DNA of 64,000 nucleotides from Fomitopsis serialis (lineage: Eukaryota; Basidiomycota; Agaricomycetes; Polyporales; Fomitopsidaceae), in assembly GCF_022376445.1 (NCBI RefSeq), contig NW_025954961.1, positions 372,001 through 436,000 on the forward strand, in the 5' to 3' direction. Both the position numbers and the translations under genes were made by a program. Position 1 is the first letter of the stretch. Every line of letters begins with the position of its first letter. A model generated the notes under the pieces. The model was given only the letters and a program-made list of their open reading frames with translations. It was not told the origin of the DNA and made no database searches. This document shows, one piece after another, positions 33,848-47,500 of the stretch.

Positions 33848-36800
33848 TCACCCTTCCACTCGCCGCCGCTTCCTGGCACGTTCCCGTTTTGCCTCGAACT
33901 CGTGCCACTCGCCTTCCATGGTGTGCAGGCTGTCACACCAGTAAGACATCTGCGTAGAGAAACGACGACAGCCACACTTACTTGGTCGGTGCAGAAGGAC
34001 GTGGCTGTTCCTCTTTGAAGTATGGTGCTTCGAGAGCCTCCAGGGCAGTGACTCGTTTGGCAGGATCGTACGTGAGAAGACGTTCCGCCAAGTCGAGTCC
34101 AGCAGGCGACAGCCATCTAAGTGTCGCGATAGTTTAGTTTAGGACTAGGACGAGTCGCGCATGAGACGTACTTCTCGAACAACTGACGGAAGTGGTCGGG
34201 GACGACTTCCTTCGGTTTCACGAGTTCGTACCAAGGCAAGCTGGTCATCCCCGGCCACTGCTCTACCACAGGCGTGCCAACGATCCGGTAGATCACGTCT
34301 AGTTGATGGATCTCGTCGTTGCCCTGAAACACAGGCTTCTTCGTGAAGAGCTCCAGCATGATACACCTGGGAATGATAAGCGCTCATAGACATCGAGGAC
34401 ATCGAGCATACTCACCCTGCACTCCACATATCAACCTCAGGGCCATACACCGTTGTTCCGAAGAGGAGTTCTGGCGGCCTGTACCATAGGGTAATGACAC
34501 GGTTCGTATAGTCACTCTTGCGACGCTTCTGGTAGAAGCGTGCCAGCCCAAAGTCCCCGAGTTTCAGGACCCCAGCGTTGTTGATGAGGATATTGGAGCC
34601 CTTGATATCCCGATGGATGACACCCTTGCGATGCAGGTATGCCAAACCGGCCAACATCTGCTGACAGAACGACTTCAGATGCGCATCTGTGAACGCAAAT
34701 TGTGTCTGCGACAATATGCCAGTCAAATCATGATCCATGTACTCGAAGACCATGAATAGGGAACCTTTTGATTTCCGCGTCAATTGACAATATGAGCGGA
34801 TATGAAGTGTCACGCACCGTTGGATACCATCATTTCATACAAGGACACGATGTTATCGTGTCGCAAGGACTGTAGGAGCTTGATCTCGCGCATGGCCGTC
34901 ACCGGGAACCCGTCTCGTTCGGCCTCCATGCGAATCTTCTTGAGAGCAACGACAATCCCGCTGCTAGTATTCCGCGCCTTCCACACCTGCCCGAAGGTGC
35001 CTTCGCCGACTTGGTTGAGGCAGTCGTACACTCCATATCTAACCGGAGTCGGGGGCCTAGTAACACCTGGGGTAGCCGGGTCTTGCTCTCGGTGTGACAT
35101 CGTCATATCTGGTCGTCGATCCTCAGCTCTATTGGCCATCCGCTGCGGCGTCTCCCGGGACGACATTGTTTGAACATCTGCATGATCCATGGTTCGCCAT
35201 TTATCGCACTGCCATGTGTCTTCGACACATCTCCCCGAGGAGACAACCGAGACGAAGTATGACCATTCTGGAGAGATGCAGAATGTTTCTGAGCATCTCG
35301 AGAAGACCGAGCAGACGAGGATAGCGCAGCGGACCCTGACGAGCGTTCAGGCGCTGCTTCCGGCTCATCCTCGTCCTCTCCAGGAAAGAATCGCTTCAAC
35401 GCGGAATTGGTCTGACCGATGGGTTTGAAGCCTGCTTTTTTGGTTGAGATCAGCTGTGGGGCTGATACACGGCGCGACTCCTCCGGGCTACGATGGAGTT
35501 CATCATGACCCGCAGCGGTACTAGCTGTCGTCCGGCTTGGTGGCGGCATATCAGACGCCCTGGAATCCCGGTCTTGTCGTCTCTCGTCTCCCGATCGCTT
35601 GCCTTGGTACGGAGGTGAAGGAGACCGCTGAGCATCGCTGATCAGATGGTGGATGGGTCCACATAAACCAACCACTTACTGGGCCCCTTCTATGTGCCCG
35701 TGGAGGTGAAGGATCGCGAAGAAGACGCAGCTTGGCAGCATCAGACAGGTCCGGTCTCGTGCTTGTCGGCAGACGATGGACAGTACGACTGCGCTGTCTT
35801 GGACTTGACGAGGACTTCGGCTCCTGCTCCTGCTGAGGCTCGGGCTGATAGTTCTACTTCTGCCCCTTCCCCACTTCCCGATATCAGTTGGTGAACGATG
35901 GGGACTGCTCCGGCCACGGCTATCGGGACTGCGAGACCATGATGGCGATTGAGAGTATCGCTACGCGCATTGCCATTTTCTTGCCACGTCGAGCGGAGGG
36001 ACTAGACTACGGCCGGGAGGACTGTCGAGACGACGTCGAGGCCGTGGGCGTCGATGGACGGGGAGCGTCCACGAGAAGACCGCCTTGAGTAGTAGGAGTC
36101 CGCTGGGGACCGTGATCGCCCTCGTGAAGGCGACCGCCGCTGCTTACGTTTACTAGGCCGGCTGCTCTGCTTGGCTGACTGTGCACTGTCTCTTCGCGTC
36201 CAGCTAGTTGGTTGTAAATACAGAGTGACAGCAACAAGATATGTTCGGGAAAACACGCACTTGTTCAACTGACTATCATCCGCTCTCCAATCCCGCTTCT
36301 GCTGCTTGCTCTTCTTCCCCTTCCCATTTTTGTGGCGAGAGTTTTTCTTGGAGCTGTTCTGACGTTGAGGCGGGTCGCCGCGGCCAACGGGTTTCCACGA
36401 TGCGGCGGGCTCCCATGAACGTTCATCCCCTACAGAATGACGAACATGAGCATGAACAAACAATATGAGTGGTGAGGAATATCCTGACGTGGTGTGGGCT
36501 GGTCTCGAGGACTCCCTCGCCGGTCAGAACCACCAACATCTCTTCGTGGCCAACCAGAATCTCGCCTGTCTTCACCGTATCTGCTACGACCTCTCTCACT
36601 CTGATGATTACGCATGTCATCTTCCGGCCCTTCGCCGTGTCTACCACCTCTGTCATGTCTTGAAGGCCATGAAGACGACTCCTGACGTGAGCTTTGTTCA
36701 TAGCCATACCCACGCCCGGAACCATTGTGGGGCGGGTCTCTGTCGTGTTCATCTCTGCTGCGACGGTCATCCTTCGCAGAGAAGGCAGCCCGACTGTGTG

Positions 36801-36870
36801 ATGACTGGGGGTCTCCCGACCGCCGGTCGTCTGCATCGCGACGACCGCGCGAGGACGACGCTTCTTCCAT
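33848..36870 (-). CDS. ctk1: Ctk1/CDK12-type cyclin-dependent kinase with an RS-rich N-terminus
   Basis: This is the catalytic subunit of CTDK-I, phosphorylating Ser2 of the RNA polymerase II C-terminal repeats. The long N-terminus (start MEEASSSRGRRDADDRRSG) is packed with Arg/Asp/Ser and Arg-Ser dipeptides (near 36050-36200 and 35830-35950), as in CDK12/13. The kinase domain begins near 35060 and has GEGTFGQVWKA, VALKKIRM, a TAMREI C-helix, HRDIKGSNILI, LGDFGLAR and TLWYRPPELL. HRDIKGSN and the PxxxxREI-like variant TAMREI are typical of this subfamily. The C-terminus is basic (EFEAKRERARKRRRVEG, stop 33850-33848). Introns are about 50 nt, e.g. near 34835-34772 and 34410-34370. The 35680-36000 part has uncertain frames. 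Confidence 0.88.
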
Positions 36871-37940
36871 GTCGTCGATAGCGAGCAAAAGGGTGGTTGA
36901 TGTTCTCAGAGGCGAGTGAGGGGGCCGAGCAAGATTCGCAGGTCGAAGATGGGAGCAAGGCTGCCAAAGCAGATGTGGCACAGAGCAACGGTGAGCTCAG
37001 GTGCGTTGAGGCACTCGACGGCCAGCCCGAGGATGATGGTGGTCGTGTTTGAGCGCACAGAGTTTGAGAGCAAAGTGGTGGAGCAGTGAAGCCGGACGTT
37101 CGGACGCTCGCGTAACGTGTCGTGACGGTGGGCGTAGACTTGACGGTCAAAGGCTCCCCCTGAGGACCCCGCCGATGCAACGAACAATGGCACTAGCTGA
37201 AGCTCACTTCGTGAGCAGCTAGCATTCGATATCACTCAGACACATAAACAAACTGCAGCAATTGAGCAGGCGGCGGCAGCGTGGAATCGAAGACGCATCA
37301 GCACAGCGTTCACCACGGGCAGCCGGGGCGAAAATTTACGACTTACATTCTGACGACTTGTCCTGCGCTGTCAGGTTGCACCTGAACGCCAGAAACAAGA
37401 TGTCTCGTACAGCAAGGGGCGACGGGACGGCCAATGCGGATGTAAGGTCCACCACGGGTAAGTGGGAGGACGAGAGAGGTAACCCCAACTCTCGCGGCCA
37501 CAGGCATTGATTTCCACCGACAGCACGCCTATCAACGCGCACACAATCTACCTGCCTCTGCGTAACATCGCAGAGCATACGACGTAAGCCATTCAGGAGT
37601 CATCGAGCGAGACCGAGTCAACTCGATTGTCCAAGTGGAGGTAACAGAGAGAAATGGAATGCTCAGTAGATTGTAGTCTAAGTGTGTATACGTGTTGCCA
37701 CCGCTACGTGTGGCGGCCACCGCAGTGGTCGGACTACTTTCTGATCACGTCGCCATATACTGCAGTAGCGTCCAATACTTCTAGCACTGAGTCTCGGCCC
37801 ACAAACTTAATCGCTTCCGGTATCGTACAGCAGACGGTATTCATAAAAGGAGAAGCTCCGGCCAAACTACGATATGTAAGTGTACACTAATTAGAAACCC
37901 CGACAGCGAACGAAAACATACATGCAACGGGGCACCGATC
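36871..37940. other. About 1.07 kb without a supported gene
   Basis: On the plus strand a 50-codon frame starts at 36899 (MFSEASEGAEQDSQ), only 28 bp from the Ctk1 start codon. Further pieces at 37262-37510 show basic and coiled-coil-like sequence. Splice-like signals exist (a CAG at 37258 and 37374, GTAAGT near 37458), but no coherent protein emerged. It may hold a small divergent gene or only the Ctk1 leader. Confidence 0.35.
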
Positions 37941-40344
37941 TCATTGTACAGGGCAGTCAGTCCCCGGCCTCTGGGTCTCACCGCTCGCATGCCTAGCCAA
38001 CTGATATTGCAGGAAGAGACCCGCAAAGTTGACACGTCTTGACTGAGCTTCGGAATTGCGCTTCATGATGTTCTCGGCATTCATCAGTCTCGAAAACCCG
38101 CTAGAACCGCGAGCAGGACCAAACAGCTGTCTCGCGATGTTAGCTCGGTGTTATTTTCCAGCAAAAGCAAGTGCGCGCACCTTGACCGTAGTGTCGATGC
38201 CGCTTACGGCGACAAGAGGCAGATGTGGGTGTCCTTCAATGACATTCACGACGCTGCCGTCTCCTTCCAGGATGTCATGCAGCTGACCAGTGGCCTTACG
38301 CCAGATGAACAGGTTGCCGTCGTCCGAGCCTGACGCAACGTATTCATCTTGCGGACCAAGGAAGTTCACTATAGGCCATGATCAGTAAATGGAACAGTGG
38401 ATGAGCGCGCACGACATACCGTCCTTCACAGTCTCGACATTGCATGCACCAGTAAATCGAGCACGAGGATACACGATCGGGACCTCCGAAGTCGATGCCA
38501 TTGGGAAATTGTTTGCTCTGGCGTGGTTGTCATCATCATCGCCTTCCTCGCCCTCTTCGTCTTCGTCTTCGCCTTCATCTTCGTCCATGCCAAGTCCATG
38601 ATGTCAATGCCCATGTTGCCACCTAGGGCTCGGAATCGGTATCTGCGGTCAGGTCCTCCGTCATCAGTCGCTCAATGTCTTCGTCCATCTCCGTATCCCT
38701 GCGGTGGATGGTCGTAGGGTCATTGCTGACGCTTCGGACGGAGACGAGTGTGCCGATTGCCAGAGACGTTGATTCGATGGCACACAGAGCCTCCGCTACC
38801 CAAGACTCGGAGCCGGATCATCGTGCGTCGATACAAGTAGACGGCATCCGAGCTGTACGCTGTGCGTCCGTGATCAGCCTCCGATGAGCACACGACAAGG
38901 TCGGGCAAACTCACAGAGCAGCACCTATGTTACTCGGTCAACCTTCTCCTCCACCGGGCAGTTCTGCACTTACCTCGTGACCGTTCGTACATGACATCTT
39001 GGCTCCAGTGATGTGCTCGTAGCCTTTCGACTCGCCCGGTCCCCGCGCCGCCCGCCCAAACCGCCTCACACACGTCGTAACGTCATCTGAGTCGGGCAGC
39101 ATGCCCCATTCCTCCTTCATTATTCGTCCCGCATGTCGTCTGTCGAACAGATATCCCTGCACGACTTGATTAGAACGTCGCATGGAGGATGAACATACGA
39201 ACACACTTACGTACTGGGACTCACCAGCAACCACGAATTGGTACGGAGTGAGCGGGGACAGAGCGATCGTGTTCAGTTGGTGGCTCAACCTGACAAGCGG
39301 CGCAGGACAGTTTCCAGATGCGCAGATATGCGGGACGCGCAGGTCGTGTTGCCTCACTGTCCCATCCTGTAATCGCAACGGCACAGTCAGAAACAGGACA
39401 GAAGCACAGCGAAAGGCGGGGCATGTACACACCTCTCCGACTGTTAGGAACATATCTGGGCTCTCCTCCGTGACGATTCGCTTCACCCTGCCACTGTGGC
39501 ACCGCAGCGCCTTCACGTTCGCCTGGCTGCTCGTGTACTCCGTTTCGCCGGAGTACTTCGTAGATGGACGGCCGCTCCTATGTCAGATATCCTGACCTGC
39601 CGGTCCGCCGCCACGGTCGCTCTGCATCCACGGCCCAATGAGCGGCACTCCCTGATGAAAGGGTAGGAAAGTGTACTGACATTCGCGTAGAGTGTGGCAA
39701 CATGTGCGCGTTGAAGATGTTGCCCCGGTGCCCGGTGTATATTACGGTCTCGCATTTGAACGGATAGTCTTCGGACGTCTCCCTGAATCCATCCGCCATA
39801 CCCTCACCCTATCCAGCACGCCGCCGCATCAGCCTCAGCGCATTCGGAAGCGTCCCGAATACCACGCACGTAGTGTCATCGCCGCCGGAGATCAACAGTT
39901 CCCCGTCCTTCGCCCAAGACAGCGCATTCACGCATCTGTCGATCCGGATGGGCCCAGCGCTCACTATGACATGCGCGAACTGCAAGATCGGCAGCAACGC
40001 ACCCCGTATGCCCGTGACGATCGTCGCCCAGCACGTTTACCCTGTCCAGGGGCTGCTGTAGCGAAGCGGAGAGGAGCCGTCGTTTCCGTCGCGTTGAGGA
40101 TGTCAAGGAAGGGATGGACGTCGAAGGCGACGATGTAAGGCCGAACAGATGTTGGGTCATTGTCGGTTGTAAGACTGGGGGCCACAGTGCCTATCAAATA
40201 CGGATACCTGAGTATGGTGTCAGTGTCACGGTGGAAGACGACAAGGGCCAAGAACAACGCCCAGCGGCTCGGGGTCGGAAGCTCTGAGAAAGATTCAAAG
40301 CGGTGGAGCCACACCCGGCGCAAGGCCTCCATGATGGTGCGCAT
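37941..40344 (-). CDS. WD40 protein of the DCAF6/DCAF8 (Iqw1) type
   Basis: WD40 proteins of this group act as substrate receptors of Cul4-Ddb1 ubiquitin ligases. Recognisable blocks in order are HTGC|VNALSWAKDGELLISGGDD (joined over an intron about 39985-39938), TVRVWRMDSG, FKCETVIYTGHRGNIFNAH, RCHSGRVKRIVTEESPDMFL, DGTVRQHDLRVPH, TIALSPLTPYQFVVAGES and YLFDRRHAGRIM. An acidic linker (about 38600-38530) precedes the last blades, YVASGSDDGNLFIWRKATG and HPHLPLVAVSGIDTTVK. The stop is at 37943-37941, after a basic tail with MNAENIMKRNSEAQSRR. The first 60 residues from 40344 are poorly supported, so the start is tentative. One base is missing near 39775. Confidence 0.8.
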
Positions 40345-40626
40345 TGCGCAGTGACGACGCTCAGCCGATGCCACACCGCGCCCAGTGTCATGCCTATAGC
40401 TCAGACTGGCGCGTATACGACCTGCATTCACACACACGTTTAGTTCCGAACTCAGCATCAGGGTCCATGTCATGGATCGTGTAACATTAAAGGACATCCG
40501 TATGCGATGGTGCGATAACACTTGCGAGAGTTATAGTACAGGAGGCTCGTGTCAAACAAACGAAACTGGGAGGGGAACCAAAGCGAATCTAGCCGTTGCT
40601 CAGCCACCCTGCGCCCGTCTAACGGC

Positions 40627-42082
<1,456 letters not shown>

Positions 42083-42335
42083 GGTGGGAGGGAGGAGAGA
42101 GGCAGGCAGCTGCGTAACCACTCCCCGTCTCGCGCTGTAAATGCTTCCGGAAGCGGACTGCGGGGTGCCGGCCGAACGCCGGCCATCACCGGGTGCCCGG
42201 GAGCGTCTCGCAGACGGACTTGGACCGATGGAGGTCGCTCGCAGCCACTCCCTCCAGCCACTCGTCGCCCGCTGCATCCGCCTTCTCTTCCCTGGCCTCG
42301 CGTCCATCCCAGCCGCTCGCATCCTTCTCGCACGC
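42083..42335. promoter_or_regulatory. Short bidirectional promoter
   Basis: Only 253 bp lie between the start codons of proteinase A (-) and the bromodomain protein (+). The interval is GC-rich with no TATA element, and contains a nearly palindromic CCGGCCGAACGCCGGCC near 42168-42184. Confidence 0.45.
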
Positions 42336-44410
42336 ATGGCCGCCGGAGGACGCGGCAGAAAGGCAGACGTCGACGCGTCCAGCCTGAACAATGTCGAACG
42401 CCTCATCCTCTGCCAGGCCGTGTATGAGCACGGCTCCGACGCCTGGCCAGAGGTCGCCAAAGTGCTGTCCACGCATCCCATGATCTCGCGTCCCAAAACC
42501 TTCACCGCCCAAGTCAGCAACAGCCGTTCTCCTGTAGCACGAGTGGCTGAAGTAACCCTTGTATCTAGACGTGTTCTGTGATCTATACTCAACTAATGGA
42601 AGAGGCTGGATTCGAACGGTCAGTTCACCATATGTGTGCTTCCCTCAGCGTCTGAGATTTCCGCCGCAAGCTCGGATGCCCTTGCCGTCCGCCATGGTAG
42701 GTGCTTGGACTGGTAGGGTATGTCTCGTCCTAATGCTGAGTAACGCACAGCGCGGGTACACCAGAACTTGGCGGGGATACACTGGCAAAGGCGTTTGCAG
42801 GAACTCAAGGAATTGATAGTCGCCGAAGAAACTAGATTCAAGTATGTGTGTTCCGCTGAGAGGTTGCAGTCAGACATACTGAGCCGTGGGTCCTCCAGAA
42901 CTCTCGTCGCAGAGATTGACGACATCCGTGCTGGACGATGGGACAACAAAATACGCACAGATCTCGGTCTGCCACCCGTGGAGACCGCAAGTCCCAAGCC
43001 TGAGCCTGCGGAGACGCACGCGGATGGAGCAACAATTGATGTACAAGAGCCTGCTCCTGCACCTGTCGCTACAGACATGGAGATCGACGAAGCAGCCACC
43101 GTCCAAGAATCGTTGGAAGTGGCTTCCGATACGGTATGTGTCGCTAGCGTGACCACGACCGTGTTGAACGACTTCCACTTTACAGAACGCTTCGGAACAT
43201 GGGGTGCCAGACGCACAGGAGGAATCTGACCTTACTTCAATCGATCAGTCCAGCCCACTGAAAGCTGTGGATAAACCACCTGAAGATGTCTCAGTACGCC
43301 CGTCTTACTGTGCATTGAGTATCCTTAAGTTCTGACCTGTCCTGGGACATGTAGCCAGAGCCAGAACATCCCCCAGCGATCGACCTCACTGTCGAGGAAG
43401 AACCCGAAGAGCCCACCGATGCGCCTCCTGCACTTCCAGAGCCTGAAGAAACACCAGATGAAGACGTCGACATGTCGATCGAAGCCAGGTCCACCCATTC
43501 CCCTGCAGGCGCAGCATCGCCCACCGCTGCTCCAGAGGAGGAAGAATCTATTCCTACGCCAGCAGAAATTGGGGATAGTCCTGAGGCGCAAACGCAGCAA
43601 GACGAGGAACAGCCGCCTCCAACGCCGGCAGAATCTCCGGAGACTGCGCTCGCCGACATGGTAGAAGACACTAACCTGGCCAAGCAGGAGGAGTCCGCAG
43701 TGTCGACTCCTACTCCGGACGAGCCATCACGCGCTGATGGTGAGAGCCCTCAGAGTTCAGTCGCACCGAATGCTCTAGTGAATGCTGACGAGCACCTTTA
43801 GGTAAACGGAAAGCGATGGACATGGATGACTCCCTGTCGGACTCGCAGCGCGACAAGAAACGTGCCCGAGAAGAGTCCGAACCCGTCGACGATGACGAAG
43901 CCGGTACGCCTACCTCCCGCCTCCCCACACATCCGCGCGCTCACCCGCCACAGCACCCTCAGCAGGAACTCGCCGCCGGATAGGCCGTCCGCCCGCCATA
44001 GACAACCCCGTCGTCTCAAAGCGCTTCCAGAACATGATCGGGATGCTGCACTCCCAGATCTCGCAGCACCGCTATGGCAACATCTTCCACAATCCCATCC
44101 GCAAGGCGGAGGCGCCGGACTACCACGACATCGTGAAGCGGCCCATGGACCTCAAGACGATTAAATCGCGCATCAAGGACGGCCTGGTAGCGACGTCGCT
44201 CGAGTTCCAGAGGGACGTGTACTTGATGCTTGCGAACGCGATGATGTATAATAGACCGGGCTCTGAGATATATAACATGGCAGAGGAGGTGAGCGTCGTG
44301 TTGGTTTTTACTTTTGTGCGCTTGGTGCTCACAACGCGTGGTAGATGATGCAAGAGAGCGAAGTGCAAATCAACACCTTTCGCCAGACCGAGGGTTTTCA
44401 CCGGATGTAG
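42336..44410 (+). CDS. Bromodomain protein of the BRD8/Bdc1 type (NuA4 subunit candidate)
   Basis: The N-terminal block VERLILCQAVYEHGSDAWPEVAKVL followed by the spliced YTQLMEEAGFE is characteristic of BRD8/Bdc1-type NuA4 subunits. A helical block (RVHQNLAGIHWQRRLQELKEL) follows, then about 250 acidic Pro/Glu/Ser residues, a basic nuclear signal (KRKAMDMDD, KKRAREE) and a bromodomain (FQNMIGMLHSQISQHRYGNIF, KRPMDLKTIKSRI, MMYNRPGSEIYNMAEE). The Asn of YNRPGS is the expected acetyl-lysine contact. Exons 1 and 2 are 42336-42512 and 42569-42618, and the gene ends at 44410. The exon 2/3 junction near 42650 and the join near 43798 need a base change to stay in frame. Confidence 0.85.
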
Positions 44411-44517
44411 TTGCTCACTCGTTCTTTGCTCCAATGCGATGATATCCATTCAATTGCGATCGTAACATACACGTACAGATGAGATAGCATTCCGACAAGA
44501 AACACAACATTGCGACA

Positions 44518-47500
44518 TCAGAACCAAGGCAGGTACGTCTCCGGCATTCTCGCGAGATTCACGGGGTTCGTTGCGGTAGATATGAAGTTCGTCACGGTCT
44601 GCACTACGGGCACATTGGGCAGGTTCTGTGGATCCTTCACGCCGATGGCCTGGAGCGAACGGTCAGAACGTGCGTACTGAGTCCAGGAGCTATTACGTAC
44701 GTTGTCGCGCTCCGCCTTGCAGCCCAAGACCTCAACTCGCTTGACGACTCCTTCGATGAGCATATTCACAGCACCGCGGAAGCCAGCGTCCTGAGCGACC
44801 GGTCTCATGCGGAATGTCAGAACCTCGTCCCGTGCAAACAGACAGAGATGTGACTCGAGATCGAACTGCTGGGGCATTAGGCGGCTTCATAAAGAAATTG
44901 ACATCAACTCACCTCTGGTTCCGTTAGGCAGCGCCCAATCGTCATGATACCCATCGCGAGTACACCGTCCAGCAAGACGTGACCCATAAAGTGCTGCATG
45001 CTGGGCGTTAGCCGGAAAGGTACGACGTCGTTGCTGGCAAGGATCGGGGCTTGCCCCGACATGCCTGCGCTCTCGTGTAAGCCCCTGGAAGCTCGGTAAG
45101 GAGAAGTGCGTACTGGGTATCGCCTCGGACATGTAGATCAGTCCAGTTGCACGAGACAAATGGAAACGGTGCGGCAAGCGACCGGCGAGGGACAGCGCGT
45201 GGGTCACGAAGCTAGCGGAAGCGATCTGAAGTGCGAATTGCTTGCGCATACGCCACAGTTCACCGGGGCCATTCATGATCCTTGTCATATACTGCTCGAC
45301 GTGAGCAACGGCCTCCGGTCAGCAAGGGGATGCTTACTCGACTGATGACGTCTGGCGGGACCATCTTGAGAGCAACCTCGTCTGCGATATCCTTTCTCAA
45401 AGCGATAAGTTCGGTCCCCCCAACCTACCCCCGTGTGAGTCATATGTATATATATCAAGGAGTAGCGAGCCTCACCTTCTTGCCCGTTGCCCGGAATGCC
45501 TCTCGTGCGGTTGAACTGAGTCTCTCTATAGCCATCAAGACAGGGTCCTCGCGTGAGATCCCGGACTCCTCGCAGTGTTGATCGTAGATGTCTCCAAACG
45601 TGATGTAGGAGGCATCATTTTGGAGAAGTCGCAGATTACTCGAGCATGGGACCGCGACGGGAAGATGGAAGTGGAGATTCCGTTTCCTACTCTCTTTCTT
45701 ACGGGAGAGTGTCCTAAGGCTGAGTTAGCTAACGCTGAGAATGGAGTTTCGCAGACGTACAGATTCAAGGTACGAAGCAGATGCATGAGACGTTCTTCCC
45801 GACGACAATGCTTGGCAGCAGGAATTTGAGCAGCAAAAGAGGTCTTCGAGTGATCATGGCCGTAGATAGTGAATCTCTTCCAGGAATACCCGTGAGTGCG
45901 GCAATTCTCGAATGTCGGCCCAAATTTGAGGAGTCGAACAAAGTTCTGATTATTTTCCTTGTCCTGAGATTGCGTGAGTTTATGTGCCGTTGAGTTCTAC
46001 TGAACAATACCTCAGTGTATTGGCCCGGGACTTCGATCTCGTCCCATTTGCCGTACTGGAATTCCAGTAAATGGTGACTCAGCATATCGAGAGATTGGAC
46101 ACGGGGCCTTGCATCAAGGTATTTTTCATATCTGTCCCTCCAGCGCTGCAGCCGCTGGATCAATTCGGCCAGAGTGGGTTTCCCCTTGATGAAATCGTCG
46201 TCCCAATTTTGCTGCAGACGTAAGTTACTTTTGACACTATGCATGTCAGAGGACGCTGTTAACTTACTCGAATGGGCCCCGACAGACTCTGTGCGAACCT
46301 CTCGATGGTCTGCACAGTTGCGGGATGCAGCTGACCGTCGTCCGAGTTGTATCTTGACATGGAGTGCTGCAAAACATGATGTTAGCTTCAGGTGGTCAGT
46401 CAACCGGCTGAATCGCACTGACTTGCACAGCATCTTGTAGAAGGATGCAGGTGAGCCTGTAGATCTCTTCTTCGGACGTCGCCCTGAATCTGCTGGAGAT
46501 ATTGTCCACCATTGTTTCCATGCTGAGTATCAATAGCGGGAAAGCCGTCTTCAATATCTGCACCACCTCCTCAACGTAATCCGGCGACTGGCGAGGAGCA
46601 TGCGGCATCGCAGCATCTGCGGGACGAGAGTCGCCCGCAGCACCGGTCGAACGCGCAGGTGATTGCTGCATCGCCGCACTCGTGTCATCAGCCATCCTGA
46701 CGTCGCCGTTGGCATCCAGTGCGCTATCATGACCGCCTTCGCTTCTATGCTGGTTAGCCGCACGTTGGGCAGCAATCGCCGCTGCTTTCGCTGCCTGATG
46801 CCTGGCCAGATTCAAGTCTTCCTTCGTCGTGCGTAGCTGGAAGAACAAGGCCTGGAGGGTGTCTGGTGAATCATCTAGTCATGCAGAGATGCCCGCACAC
46901 GTACCTGAGGATAAAGCTTGGCTAAATTGAGCAGAAGGTACCGCGCTTGTTTCAACTCCCGTTGTGAGAGCGAGAGACAAAGTTGTGGAATCAATGTGAT
47001 CCAGTACCAGTAGGCAGCGTCACCTTTGTAGGTGTCAAACGCTCGAGAGATCGTGAGACTGCCATCGTCTACACTCAAGAGCCACAGGACGCGGGCGAGA
47101 AGCGGTCGACTCTTCCTGTTCCTGTACAAGCCGGCAGCCTGAAGATAGCAGTGAACAGCCTGCGCTGCGAGCACCATCTCGCCAGGATTTTCTTTGAATA
47201 GACGATCTTGATGTCTGCCCCAAGCGGCCCATCCCTTCGCTTGCATCATGTCTAGCTGGATTGCTTGTCCGAATGCCGCATTCGCTTCCTCGTTGCGGCC
47301 GAACTTGGCGTAGAACATGGCTTTGAGCGTATAGAACTCGGCTTTCTGGGTGGTGGAGAAGTAGATCAAATTCGTATTATTGATGACCTCTAGTCCTGCC
47401 TGAAGGTCGCCGGGCTTCTGGTAATGGCATCGAGCTTGCTCTCTGAGCTTCAGGAAAGCTTCCGATATCTCAATGTTCGGCAGGGTATAAATCCTGTTGA

